Part shown: positions 31,731 through 41,075 of the stretch, piece by piece
Layout: each line of letters opens with the position of its first letter
How positions within the stretch are numbered: position 1 is the first letter of the stretch
Origin: a virus
DNA: 58,122 bases
Direction: 5' to 3' (one strand)
IMG/VR virus record: IMGVR_UViG_3300024057_000003
Coordinates: 1 to 58,122 of that record
The notes under the pieces: model-generated
The model's database searches: none
What the model saw: only the letters and a program-made list of their open reading frames with translations
What the model was told of the DNA's origin: nothing
Program-made: the position numbers and the translations under genes

Positions 31731-33320
31731 ATGGCCTGCGAAGACGAAGCACGGAAGGCGCTGGACGATTTCGTCGCAGGGTTCCTGCTCGAAAGCCAGG
31801 CGGCCCAGACGTTCTTGGGCTCGTCGTCGTCGTCCTCGGGAGTCGACAAGGCTTCCGGGCAGGTCGGGGAAAATGTCGGCGAGAACGTGATCTCCATCCA
31901 CCCCATATTCTCCACGATCACCGATCCCACTCAGAAAGCCTTGCTGGAAGACCGCTTGGTCACGAGCGCAACCGGGGCCGCACGGAGGATTGCCTTCGAG
32001 AACACGGGCAACAAGATCACCCGCATCTTCGAGGAGAGTCGGTCGGCCGCGCTCAACCTCTTCAGCGTGGGATCCGACTTCTTCTATGACGTCCTGTCCA
32101 AGAACGCCAAGCGGCTCCGGCGCGCGATCGCCGCCGCCGCCACGGCCGGCGCGGAACTCCAAGCTCTCGCGGTGTCGTACAACGCCTTCCATCAGACAGC
32201 CGACCGCTCGGATCTCGACAACCTCGACCCCAACGTGGTCGCCGACGTGAGGGCAGACGCGATCGCCGCCCTGACAAACGTAGATCTGGCGATCAAGGAG
32301 GGGGAATCGGCGAACGCCATCAGGGGGAGCACGATCGAGCAGGTGGCGGCTGCGGTGGATGCGGTCTGCGGAATCTTCACGAACCCCACGGGGATCGTTG
32401 GGATCCTGATGATGGAGAAGATCCTCGCCCTCATCAGCAACTTCGACCGGGCGGTGAACACGGTCATCAGCCAGAAGTTCCTGTTCGAGGAAGGCTTCAA
32501 CAACACGCTGAACGCCAACTTCATCAACCCCATCACCCGTACGCTCAATACGGTCGACACGGAGATGAACGACATCATCGAGAAGACAACGGGATTGCTC
32601 GGGGCACCCACCTTCGACAAGTTCACCTCCCTCAATATCTTGCACGATCTGTGCATGAGGATGTCGGTCCTGACAGATCTCATCCGCCGCAACCCGGATC
32701 AGGCCAAGGTGGAGATCAGCGCGGACGTCAACTTCTCCACCTTCGAGCCAGCGACGGTGGCGATCGCCGCCGAAACCAATGGGCTGGCCACCGACTACCT
32801 CCTGTTTTCACCGACCTACCGCAAGGTGGTCCAGAGCGTCATGATCCAAGACGTCCGTCCCGCGCTCGCGGTGAGGACGACGGAGGTGGTCACCAAGATC
32901 GCCGCCGTCCAGGCATGGCTCACCGCGCAAGGGGCGATCTTGGTGGCCCTCCCGGTCGTCCAGAGCGCGCTCACGACGGCACTGACGAGCTTGGTCGGCG
33001 TAGACGCCCTGAACAAGACGGATCAGTTCCTCCGGGGGAATGACTTCAAGAGCCTCGCCAAGCAGAAGGCCAACAGCTCCAGCAAGGCTGGTGATGCCGC
33101 CGAGAAGATCAAGGAATGCCTGACCGATCTGCCCCCCTCAGAGGCAGACAAATTCGGCGCCCTTTCTGAGGTGCGGAACGCTTTGGTTGGAATTGAACAG
33201 ACGCAAGCCATCGCCGCAGAAGCTATAATCACAGAGACCCCGGGGGCGATCGGTGAGGTGGACAGCCTCACGAAGGTCGTCCAGTCGGTGAAGGAGAAGG
33301 GCGAAGCGTTGCTGACATGA
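31731..33320 (+). CDS. Helical baseplate-region protein (529 aa)
   Basis: Unknown 529-residue, almost entirely helical protein with Ala/Val-rich heptad-like segments and a Ser run near residue 33. The ATG directly follows the sigma gene stop. The stop overlaps the gp25-like gene by ATGA. The location suggests a baseplate or tail-tip role, but nothing in the sequence names it. An internal TATAAT at 33225 has no -35 partner. Confidence 0.6.
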   Translation: MACEDEARKALDDFVAGFLLESQAAQTFLGSSSSSSGVDKASGQVGENVGENVISIHPIFSTITDPTQKALLEDRLVTSATGAARRIAFENTGNKITRIFEESRSAALNLFSVGSDFFYDVLSKNAKRLRRAIAAAATAGAELQALAVSYNAFHQTADRSDLDNLDPNVVADVRADAIAALTNVDLAIKEGESANAIRGSTIEQVAAAVDAVCGIFTNPTGIVGILMMEKILALISNFDRAVNTVISQKFLFEEGFNNTLNANFINPITRTLNTVDTEMNDIIEKTTGLLGAPTFDKFTSLNILHDLCMRMSVLTDLIRRNPDQAKVEISADVNFSTFEPATVAIAAETNGLATDYLLFSPTYRKVVQSVMIQDVRPALAVRTTEVVTKIAAVQAWLTAQGAILVALPVVQSALTTALTSLVGVDALNKTDQFLRGNDFKSLAKQKANSSSKAGDAAEKIKECLTDLPPSEADKFGALSEVRNALVGIEQTQAIAAEAIITETPGAIGEVDSLTKVVQSVKEKGEALLT

Positions 33321-33802
33321 CGAAGGACCTCTCGATCACCCAGCTCCAGCGGGTTGCCCCGATCGTACGGGACGGCTCGCTTCGGCAGGATCGTTTTATC
33401 GTCCTGCGCCAGATGGGGCAATCCCCGAAGGCCGTCACGGGGGTCCACAAGCTGGCCCAGTTTGTGACGAAGTTGCTCCTCACCACCCAAGGGTCGGACA
33501 GCTTCGATCCGAACTATGGATCGAGCCTTCTTTTCCAACTGAGAACTCCGAAGGGCCTGACCGAGCTGGCCGACATTCAATCCAACATCAACATCCACAT
33601 CAGAGACGTGAAACGCCAGATCATCCGGAGTCAGGTGAATTCAAGGCTTCCATCCGACGAGCGGTTGAGGGATCTTCGGATCCAGAGGTTCCTCTTCAAC
33701 GAGAGCTCACTCAAGATGGAGATCGATCTGGCCCTCGTCTCAGAAGCCGGCACTTCCCGCGTCCTCAACCTCAGTGATCTCGTCGTCGGGGAGAACGAGT
33801 AA
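33317..33802 (+). CDS. Baseplate wedge protein, gp25-like (161 aa)
   Basis: Putative gp25/IraD-like baseplate wedge subunit. The 161-residue protein shows the family pattern: a helix followed by KLLLTTQGSDSFDPNYGSSL, in which the end of the helix, the loop and the NYG match the LLLTP.GE...P.YG signature of these proteins, then helices and strands to the end. Such proteins interact with the sheath initiator and wedge. It overlaps the next gene by one base (TAATG). Confidence 0.75.
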   Translation: MTKDLSITQLQRVAPIVRDGSLRQDRFIVLRQMGQSPKAVTGVHKLAQFVTKLLLTTQGSDSFDPNYGSSLLFQLRTPKGLTELADIQSNINIHIRDVKRQIIRSQVNSRLPSDERLRDLRIQRFLFNESSLKMEIDLALVSEAGTSRVLNLSDLVVGENE

Positions 33803-35364
33803 TGGCTGACAACACAGGAATCTTTCAGTTCCAGAACGCAAAGGAATACGCGAAAGCGAAGATCGCCGAGGTCGATTCCCAGATCGACACGCGCGACAAC
33901 ACGGGCATCGGCGACCTCCTGATCAAGCCGGTCGAAGCCTTCCTCCAGCCCATCTTCGAGGAGGTGAAGCGGATCTCCGAAAACCAGTCGCTTATCGGTG
34001 GCGAAGCGCTGACGGAGACGGACGTCGACGCCCTGATCGCCAACCTCTTCCTCACCCGCCTCCAAGGGGCGAAGGCGCGCGGCACGGTCCGCGTCTTCTT
34101 CTCCGAGGCCGTGGCGGTTACGATTCCGGAGGCATCGGAATTCGTGGATGCCGTCGGCACGAGATTCTTCTCCCTGTCCGAGGTGACGATCACCGCCAAT
34201 CAGATGAGCCTGAACCGGGAGGGAGACTTCTTCTTCGTGGAAACGCTGGTCGAGGCAGAGGAGGTTGGAGAGGCCGGGAACGTCGCGCAGGAGGGCATCG
34301 TTGACTTCGTGAGCGGCCCGAGCAACGTCCTCAAGGTCGACAACCCCGACGATTTTACGGGCGGCACCCCCCGGGAAACGAACACCTCTCTCATCGACCG
34401 GGCGAAGGAGGCGATCACCGTCCGGGACCTTGTGTCCAAGCCGGCGATCAAGACGGTCCTCCGGGACCAAGAGGACTTCGCCTTTATCAAGGACATCCGG
34501 GTCATCGGCTTCGAGGATCCGGAGATGGAGCGGGACTTCCTGGTCGGCGACAACATGCAACTCGGGCTCCTTCCGCCCGTGGACGTGATCGGATCCACGA
34601 CCGGAATCCACATCGGAGGGAAGGTCGACATCTACATCCGCACGGTCGGGATCACGACGGAGACGGTCCTGATCGAGGACCTCAAGGCCACCGTCTTCCT
34701 GCGGCCGAAGGACAAGTTCGATCCCACGGTAGATCCCCCGACCGTCATGTTCGTCCCGCTCACAAAGCGGCCGATCATCGAGATCGTTGCCCTTCAGGAA
34801 GTGGACGCGATCACCGGGGATCCGATTGGATCTCCGCTCGTCGAGGGCTTGGATTTCGACGTGGTGGTTGACAACTTCACGCTCCGGTTCTCGGTCCGCG
34901 ATCGCTTGAAGCTGATCATCCACAACGGCCTGCTCATCGGCGGCAACCTCCAGATGACCTATACCCATTCCAATGACATCGTGCTGGTCCAGAGCTTCGT
35001 GAGCGACGAGGACAAGCAACGGGTGGTGACCGCCGATCTCTTGGTCAAATTCAGCCAGCCTGCCTTCGTGGACTTCACGGTGAGCTTCACGCTCGACGCG
35101 ACCTCGGAGGAGACGGCCGCCACGATCGAGACGAAGATCAACAACTTCATCAACAACCTCGAAGTGGGGGCGCGGCTGGAGGCGTCCGACATCGTGGACC
35201 TGATCTACGACAACGGAGGGACGTTCGTTCAGCTCCCGTTCACGATGACGGTCACGGTCCTGAACGACGATGGCACGAAGTCGGTGCAGACGAGCGAAAA
35301 CACCATTACGATCCCGACGACAGCAGGGTATCTGGCCCGGAATATCACGGTAGTTGAGGTCTAA
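33802..35364 (+). CDS. Baseplate J-like wedge protein (gp6/gp47-like, 520 aa)
   Basis: Putative baseplate wedge subunit of the J/gp47 family. The 520-residue protein has the family start (DNTGIGDLLIKPVEAFL), helical segments with the ETDVDALIANLF element, then AVTIPEASEFVDAVGTRFF, a common J-like beta-domain feature. It contains TGGTPRETNTSLIDRAKEAI near residue 190, matching the G.D.E.ne.yR.R motif region of the family. Order after gp25 is canonical. Confidence 0.8.
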   Translation: MADNTGIFQFQNAKEYAKAKIAEVDSQIDTRDNTGIGDLLIKPVEAFLQPIFEEVKRISENQSLIGGEALTETDVDALIANLFLTRLQGAKARGTVRVFFSEAVAVTIPEASEFVDAVGTRFFSLSEVTITANQMSLNREGDFFFVETLVEAEEVGEAGNVAQEGIVDFVSGPSNVLKVDNPDDFTGGTPRETNTSLIDRAKEAITVRDLVSKPAIKTVLRDQEDFAFIKDIRVIGFEDPEMERDFLVGDNMQLGLLPPVDVIGSTTGIHIGGKVDIYIRTVGITTETVLIEDLKATVFLRPKDKFDPTVDPPTVMFVPLTKRPIIEIVALQEVDAITGDPIGSPLVEGLDFDVVVDNFTLRFSVRDRLKLIIHNGLLIGGNLQMTYTHSNDIVLVQSFVSDEDKQRVVTADLLVKFSQPAFVDFTVSFTLDATSEETAATIETKINNFINNLEVGARLEASDIVDLIYDNGGTFVQLPFTMTVTVLNDDGTKSVQTSENTITIPTTAGYLARNITVVEV

Positions 35365-35366
35365 CG

Positions 35367-36809
35367 ATGGCGTTCCAGTCGGAATTCTTCTCCCAGCAAC
35401 TCGGGGACTACTGGCGTCGATTCAAGGAGATCGACGTCCTGAAGGCTTACTGGGATTCGATCATCGATCTCACCTCGAACCTCGGACTCGCCGCCGATCA
35501 GGTGAACAAGCAGAAGGGGTTGTTCACCGTTCCGGTCCGTCATCGCTCAAGCCCAGTCCTTTTCGTCTTCGACAGCAAGACGGCGGTGGGCACCGTCCCG
35601 GCCGGGTTCACCAGCTCGTTCTCGATCGGCAAGCAGATCGTGTCCATCCCACTCCTGACATCCATCTCGGATGGAACCGGGACGAAGTTCTTCGAGGGCC
35701 TGAGCTACGAGATCACCTCCCCCGGGGTGATCTCCTTCCGGTCAGTGCCCGTCCGGCTCATGTTCGCCGGAGACGTGTTCTCCAACCGCGAGTCGATCTT
35801 CAGGAACTTCGGGTTCCCGATCGATTTCAAGCAAGCCAACAGCGATGCCTACCTCCGCAGGACGCAGGCCCTCTGGTATGCCCTCTGGAACGGCGCCGCG
35901 GTCGAGAACATTCGGATCGGGATGCAGGCCCTCTTCGGCCTGCCGATCGCTCAAAGGGGCAGGGTGCTGTCGGTCGTCACCAACTTGGACGGGACCACGA
36001 GCATTCAGATCAACGGAGAGACCTTTGTCCTTCCGGATTACCTTGCCCCCGTGGTCTTCCCGGGTCAGGAGATCACGAACTTCACCCGGCTCTCGGACGG
36101 GGTGGAGGTCTGGGACCACATCAACAACCCCGACATCTTCGATCTCGTCGACATCCCGCCTCCCAAGAGGTTCTTCACCTTCATCAAGCAGGTCCTCGCC
36201 GACGTGATCATCGCCGACGAGCTGGCGACCGGAGAGATCTTCGACACCAGCCTGATCTTCAATTTCATCGACCGGATCCGGCCGGCGTACACGAACTGCA
36301 TCCTCGCGATCCTTCTCAGGCTGAAGGACTCCTTCCAGCTCTTCGTGGATTCGACCGACATCCAGGAGAAGCTCTGCCTGACGAAGACGGTCGGGATCAA
36401 TTACATGAACTACCTGATCGTCCCGGAATTCGCGGTCGTCAACTCCATCCCCGGGGCGACCCTCCAGGATCAGGTGGATGCGATCAAGGACGACATCGAA
36501 TTCGCCCTTGACGAAGAGGTGATTGCCTTCTCGGAAATCCTCAAGATTTTCGACACGGTGGACATGGTTTTGACGGCCACCGTCGGAAACGGCCCTATTG
36601 TGTCCGCAAGCCCCGCTGAGGGGCATAATCCAGTCAACCATTTCTCCCTCGGAAGTTCTTTTGAAACCCTTAACGGAACGACCTTGAACGACTATAATGA
36701 CCACCTGGCAGACTTCCCGGCCTTCGATCTGGATTTGGAGACGATTGGGTTCAAGGACCGGCTGGAAGTGAAAGACTTTACCACGAGCACAGTACTCGCG
36801 AGCGTGTAG
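35367..36809 (+). CDS. Baseplate wedge or tail protein (480 aa)
   Basis: A 480-residue protein after the J-like gene, in the position of tail protein I or another wedge subunit. The N-terminal 60 residues are helical with Trp/Tyr/Phe; a strand-rich central domain and a helical C-terminal part follow, and the last 100 residues have weaker codon bias. No conserved motif names it. It is followed nine bases later by the first fibre-like gene. Confidence 0.55.
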   Translation: MAFQSEFFSQQLGDYWRRFKEIDVLKAYWDSIIDLTSNLGLAADQVNKQKGLFTVPVRHRSSPVLFVFDSKTAVGTVPAGFTSSFSIGKQIVSIPLLTSISDGTGTKFFEGLSYEITSPGVISFRSVPVRLMFAGDVFSNRESIFRNFGFPIDFKQANSDAYLRRTQALWYALWNGAAVENIRIGMQALFGLPIAQRGRVLSVVTNLDGTTSIQINGETFVLPDYLAPVVFPGQEITNFTRLSDGVEVWDHINNPDIFDLVDIPPPKRFFTFIKQVLADVIIADELATGEIFDTSLIFNFIDRIRPAYTNCILAILLRLKDSFQLFVDSTDIQEKLCLTKTVGINYMNYLIVPEFAVVNSIPGATLQDQVDAIKDDIEFALDEEVIAFSEILKIFDTVDMVLTATVGNGPIVSASPAEGHNPVNHFSLGSSFETLNGTTLNDYNDHLADFPAFDLDLETIGFKDRLEVKDFTTSTVLASV

Positions 36810-36818
36810 GAGAACTGG

Positions 36819-38270
36819 ATGGCTCAGGTTCCGACGTCCGAGATCGAGAAGATCACCGAGTTCAAGGCGGCCTACACCTCCAAGACCTTCAACAAGAAGA
36901 ACTTCGCCTTCTACCGGATCGACGGGGTTCTGGAGGGGATGGACGTCTCGGAGGCCAATCCCACCCAGCTTCGGATCACGGCCGGCGCCTTCATCCAGCG
37001 GGGGATCGTCATCGAGCTTCTGACCGACTTCCTCGTGGATCAGCCAGGCTTCGGCTTCCCCTGGACGATCTACGCCGACACGGGGGACGAGGCGTCCTCG
37101 ACCCCCACCTTCATCGCCGTCGCCCCCTCCGGGTCCGAGCCGACCGGAGTGGTCATCTTGGGCACGACCGAGGACGGGGACACGTTCGTCCTCCCGAAGA
37201 AGATCTCGATCAAGGAGATCTGCAACACGATCCAGGACCTCGAAAACACCCAGCGGGTGAGGCGCAACTTCCTCTGCAACGCGGGGTTCGAGCTGATCAA
37301 CCCCTTCAAGGGCTTGAGCTTCGTCTTCCCCGGCCCGGTGATGGACTGCTGGGAGGCCGACAATCTGACCGACAAGGCCTCGGGCTCCGTGCTCGCGGTG
37401 ACGACCGACCCTCTTCAGACCCTTCGGGGAGGCGCTGCCATCCTCCTGGAATCGGAGAAGTACCTTGATCCGGGAGGCCTTCAGCCCGACCTGACCAGCC
37501 TGCCGGCGCGGGTCCGCTCGAACGCCCGGATCTACCAGTCGGTCGAGGGGTATCAGGACCTCGTCGGGGAGCCGCTCACCTTCGCGTGCTCGCTCCGTCT
37601 GCCGCCGGGCCACGCCGCCCAGTTGCATGACCTGGAGATCTCGATCTACGGGTCCGCGATCGGCACGCCCGGCTTCTCAGACACGCCTGTCGACAAGTTC
37701 AGCTTCGTCATCCCGGCCGCGACCCTGTCGCAGAACTACCAGAGGTTCTTCGTCCAGGGAACGATCGTGAACCTGAATGCCGGAGTCGTGACCGTGCCGC
37801 TTCCGGCCTTGCCGGGGATCACTGCCCGGGTCGCCTTCATCAACAGCGAACCCGACACGTTCCCGGTGGGAGAGATCGACAAGGTGTTGATCGACGACTG
37901 CGTGCTCTATCAGGGTGCGATCGACAACCCGTCGTTCTTCCCCATCCCCGCGGCCGTCGACTGGCTCCGTGCCGAGTCCACGTTCGAGGCGCAGAACTTC
38001 GAGAAGGCCGAGTTGGGGATGTCGACGGACCTCGACTACCTGTTGGCCGGCAAGGTGCCGTTCTCCAGCAAGAAGCGGGGGATCCCCACGGTGAGCACGG
38101 ACGGCTTGGTCGTCAACGAGGACGGGTCGGCCTTTGCGACCAACAGCTCGGGCTCATACACTCCGGGCTTCATGGCCACCGGCAGGAACGAGTACCGTGG
38201 GCGGGTGGCAAAGCTGATCGCGGGCTTCCGTCCGGCACGCGTGGAAACCGTTGTGAGGGCGCAGAACTGA
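36819..38270 (+). CDS. Tail fibre/adhesin protein with carbohydrate-binding-like domain (483 aa)
   Basis: A 483-residue putative tail fibre component. Residues 1-120 look like a baseplate-attachment region. At about residues 150-185 the stretch NAGFELINPFKGLSFVFPGP resembles the NxGFE...G...W start of carbohydrate-binding-like jelly rolls found in phage fibres, followed by a beta-sandwich (to about 370). The C-terminal 110 residues end in a short Arg-rich tail. Receptor binding is a reasonable inference, not proven. Confidence 0.55.
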   Translation: MAQVPTSEIEKITEFKAAYTSKTFNKKNFAFYRIDGVLEGMDVSEANPTQLRITAGAFIQRGIVIELLTDFLVDQPGFGFPWTIYADTGDEASSTPTFIAVAPSGSEPTGVVILGTTEDGDTFVLPKKISIKEICNTIQDLENTQRVRRNFLCNAGFELINPFKGLSFVFPGPVMDCWEADNLTDKASGSVLAVTTDPLQTLRGGAAILLESEKYLDPGGLQPDLTSLPARVRSNARIYQSVEGYQDLVGEPLTFACSLRLPPGHAAQLHDLEISIYGSAIGTPGFSDTPVDKFSFVIPAATLSQNYQRFFVQGTIVNLNAGVVTVPLPALPGITARVAFINSEPDTFPVGEIDKVLIDDCVLYQGAIDNPSFFPIPAAVDWLRAESTFEAQNFEKAELGMSTDLDYLLAGKVPFSSKKRGIPTVSTDGLVVNEDGSAFATNSSGSYTPGFMATGRNEYRGRVAKLIAGFRPARVETVVRAQN

Positions 38271-39313
38271 TGCCACACGTACTGGTGGAGATCGACGGCG
38301 GCGGAGATCTCAAGCTGGCTTCGGAGATCAACGGCGCGATCATCACCGTCACGCCAGGGACCATCCCGTTCATCCACGAGCGCGAGGTGGAATTCGCCGT
38401 CTCCGCCGGCGGCGCGGCGGGGTCGAGCGTCGACATAGACATCACGGATCCATCAGCCCCCTCTTTCGTGGTCGGCGAGTTCGTTCAGATCAAAGAGGGG
38501 GCGCTCGAAGACTTCACGTCCATAGAGGTGATCGCGCCGGTCGGCGGCGGATCCAAGCTGACCCTCAAGACCCTGGCCAACACCTACACGACGGCCGCCA
38601 AGGTCTACAAGCTCAAGGTCTTCTTCGACCGGCTCCTGATCATCGACCCCACGCCGGGAGCGACGGAGGTCACGACGCTGTCGCTCTACGGAAGCCTGCG
38701 GGACCAGATGGCCTTCCGGGCCTCTTGGAACGCGATGACCCAGGACGAATTCGACTTCATGGTCGCAACAGGGTTTGGAGAGACTCTGGATCCGGGGACT
38801 CGGGCGGAGCAGATCAATCAGCTCGTCTGCGAGAAGCTGATGGTATCGCAAGTCCACGATCTCTACTGTGAAGAGATCGGGCTCAAGGGTCCCGGGTTTT
38901 TCACGCCGGACATCAATTTGGAAGATGGAGGTCCCTTCGTGAGTCATAGCTGCGCGACTTTTGAGGACCAGTTCGAGGACTTCAGCGGGACGGCGACATT
39001 CGACGAGTACATCTTCGAGATCCCGTTCGACACGTTCCTCACACGGGCGTCCATCTTCACGAACGTCTCGTCGGCCCTCGACGGCTACGTGACGATCACG
39101 AAGAACGACGTGACGCCGATCGTCGCCGCCGGGCCAGCGCCCCCGAACCGGAACCTGCCCGCGGTGACGGGACAGCTCAAGGGACTCGATTTGGCGAACG
39201 TGCCTGTGGTGAAGGGTGACAAGATCACGGTCCGGCTGAATCTGGTCAGCGCGAACGTGATTCAGCGGGCGAAGGTCGTCCTCGCCCACGCGCCGAGGCT
39301 CAAGAACCTGTAA
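38270..39313 (+). CDS. Fibre/adhesin protein with repeated beta module (347 aa)
   Basis: A 347-residue beta-rich protein. The last 115 residues (FEDQFEDFSGTATFDEYIFE ... LDLANVPVVKGDKITV ... RAKVVLAHAP) form a module that recurs as the whole of the next protein (39323) and, in weaker form, in the C-terminal half of the 40335 protein. It begins with a short beta-domain rather than a leader. The ATG overlaps the previous stop (TGATG). Likely a virion surface component. Confidence 0.55.
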   Translation: MPHVLVEIDGGGDLKLASEINGAIITVTPGTIPFIHEREVEFAVSAGGAAGSSVDIDITDPSAPSFVVGEFVQIKEGALEDFTSIEVIAPVGGGSKLTLKTLANTYTTAAKVYKLKVFFDRLLIIDPTPGATEVTTLSLYGSLRDQMAFRASWNAMTQDEFDFMVATGFGETLDPGTRAEQINQLVCEKLMVSQVHDLYCEEIGLKGPGFFTPDINLEDGGPFVSHSCATFEDQFEDFSGTATFDEYIFEIPFDTFLTRASIFTNVSSALDGYVTITKNDVTPIVAAGPAPPNRNLPAVTGQLKGLDLANVPVVKGDKITVRLNLVSANVIQRAKVVLAHAPRLKNL

Positions 39314-39322
39314 GGGACAGAA

Positions 39323-39754
39323 ATGCCGCACGGACCTTATGGCCAGGGGTCGTTCGAGGACCAGTTCGAGGAGTTCACTGGTCAGAACACGGTCGTCACG
39401 TACAGCTTCGAGGTGCCCTTCGACCTCGTTCTGGTGCGGGCTTCCGTGGGCACGAAGTCTGAGACGTCGGCTCTGGACGACGCCTACATCGCCGTCTCGA
39501 AGAACATCACGACCGACATCGTGCCGGCCGGGCCGTCGGGCAACCGGACGCTCCCGGTCAAGACGAACTTCCTCAAGGGCGTGGACCTCGCCAACATCAA
39601 CTGCAAGAAGGGCGACAAGATCACCGTGTGCCTCTTCGTCGAGGCACTCAACACCGTGAAGCGAGCCAAGGTAGTCCTGGCTTACTGTTGTCTCCTGCAA
39701 AGGCTTGGATTACCGCCCGATTACGGGTATGGTTATGCTGGTCCGCATCCTTAA
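39323..39754 (+). CDS. Stand-alone copy of the fibre beta module (143 aa)
   Basis: A 143-residue protein consisting mainly of the module seen at the end of the preceding protein: FEDQFEEFTGQ, FEVPFDLVLVRAS, GVDLANINCKKGDKITV, KRAKVVLAYCC. The similarity with the upstream C-terminus suggests tandem duplication. Short Cys-rich and Tyr/Gly-rich tail. A structural or receptor-contact role is inferred from its neighbours. Confidence 0.55.
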   Translation: MPHGPYGQGSFEDQFEEFTGQNTVVTYSFEVPFDLVLVRASVGTKSETSALDDAYIAVSKNITTDIVPAGPSGNRTLPVKTNFLKGVDLANINCKKGDKITVCLFVEALNTVKRAKVVLAYCCLLQRLGLPPDYGYGYAGPHP

Positions 39755-39766
39755 CTCTGAAGGAGA

Positions 39767-40294
39767 ATGCTGATGGGTGGCACGGTCTACGTGGTTGCGA
39801 ATGGTCGGACGATCCGTCTGAACGACGCTCGGGTCTTCAATCCCGGCTCGAAGTTCACGGTGCATCCGGAGGGCGAGTTCCCGGGCCTTCCCGGAGTGAG
39901 GGACGTGAGAATGGGGGGCGACATCCAGGACCTCATCGAGCGGAAGTTCATCGTGACCGAGACCGAGCTGGTCAACGGGGCGAAGACCAGGAACAAGGAG
40001 CAACTGCAAAGGCAGGCGAAGGACGCGAGGGCGAAGGCCAACGCCGCGATCGCCGAAGCCGACGCGAAGGAGAAGGCGGCCGCCGACGCAGAAGGCGCCG
40101 CTGCCCCACCACCGCCCGCGCCGGCCCCGCAGACCAAGCCTCCGGCCAAGCCTCCGACCGAGACCAAGACCTCCACCCCAAAGGGAGGCAAGAAAGACAA
40201 GCCCGCGGCCGAGAAGCCGCCGGCGGAAGGCGGCGCGGACCCCTCTTTCGAGGAGACGCCGAGCGAAGTCGCTCCGGCAGGAGGGTCGAAGTAA
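39767..40294 (+). CDS. Protein with GRTIRL head domain and Pro/Lys/Ala-rich tail (175 aa)
   Basis: A 175-residue protein. Residues 1-65 (ANGRTIRLNDARVFNPGSKFTV ... VRDVRMGGDIQDLIERKFI) form a small domain also present at the start of the 40335 protein. Residues 80-175 are Ala/Lys/Pro-rich and likely disordered, similar to spacer or linker tails. It has an AAGGAG ribosome binding site. Possibly a linker or attachment protein of the fibre complex. Confidence 0.5.
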   Translation: MLMGGTVYVVANGRTIRLNDARVFNPGSKFTVHPEGEFPGLPGVRDVRMGGDIQDLIERKFIVTETELVNGAKTRNKEQLQRQAKDARAKANAAIAEADAKEKAAADAEGAAAPPPPAPAPQTKPPAKPPTETKTSTPKGGKKDKPAAEKPPAEGGADPSFEETPSEVAPAGGSK

Positions 40295-40334
40295 CGTCCC
40301 TGTTTGATTTTCAAGGCTTTACGAGGAGGAAACC

Positions 40335-41063
40335 ATGGCAGGCGTAGTGGCAACAGTCGCAGCGGGACGCACGGTTCGTCTGACGGACGGCCGCACGTTC
40401 GCCCCCACGAAGACCTTCACGGTCTACTCCGGCGCGGAGCTCCCGGTTCCTCCGGGCGCGTCCGACGTCGAGATGAGCCAGGAGATCACGGATCTCAAGA
40501 CGGCCGGGTACATCACGAGTGCCGCGTTGCCGGTGCAGATCCCGGGCGCCGCCGCGTCCTCGCTGGACAAGGATCCGTACCTCCAGGAGGTCCGGAGCCG
40601 CCAGGATCTCAACGTGATCGCCCTCGGATGCTACACGGTCGGCGGCCACAGGGAACCAGCGCAGGGCGCTTCGGTCACCGTCAAGATGTGCTTCGAGATC
40701 CCGTTCGACGGGTTCCTCGTCCGGTACGCTGCGTGCGCGCAGACCGTGACGGGTGCGCCGGTCATGGCGCTGGAGCATGCCGGAGGCGCGGTCGCCCCGG
40801 CGAGCGCTCCGTTCGTCTCCTCTGGCGTGCCGGTCGGTGTCGACCTCACGGTGCCGAAGCCCGTGGTCAAGGGCGACAAGATCGAATTCCTCCTGACCAC
40901 CGCGGTCGCCGAGGATCTGGTCGATGTCGGCGTGGTGGCCTCCCTGCTCTGCAAGCAGGTGCTTCACCAGACGGTGCCGGCCGATGCGGTCGTCGCGCTG
41001 GACACGGAAGCCAGCGGCGGGCCGGTGGTCCGAGGAGCGAAAACCTTCAACCCGATCCCGTAA
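40335..41063 (+). CDS. Mosaic fibre protein combining two neighbouring modules (242 aa)
   Basis: A 242-residue protein. Residues 1-60 match the small head domain of the 39767 protein (AAGRTVRLTDGRTFAPTKTFTV ... SDVEMSQEITDLKTAGYI). Residues 95-235 match the beta module of the 38270 and 39323 proteins (CFEIPFDGFLVRY, VVKGDKIEFLL). It looks like a fusion of its two upstream neighbours. It is preceded by AGGAGG, a strong ribosome binding site. Confidence 0.55.
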   Translation: MAGVVATVAAGRTVRLTDGRTFAPTKTFTVYSGAELPVPPGASDVEMSQEITDLKTAGYITSAALPVQIPGAAASSLDKDPYLQEVRSRQDLNVIALGCYTVGGHREPAQGASVTVKMCFEIPFDGFLVRYAACAQTVTGAPVMALEHAGGAVAPASAPFVSSGVPVGVDLTVPKPVVKGDKIEFLLTTAVAEDLVDVGVVASLLCKQVLHQTVPADAVVALDTEASGGPVVRGAKTFNPIP

Positions 41064-41075
41064 TCGGAGTAGACG

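Noticed and set aside
33224-33232. TATAAT inside the helical baseplate-region gene
   Set aside because: No acceptable -35 at 16-19 bases; it occurs within coding sequence and is not in front of an isolated gene.
35742-37628. Antisense open frame of 628 codons opposite the baseplate and fibre genes
   Set aside because: Same reasoning: no ribosome binding site, shadow composition, and strong plus-strand coding evidence.
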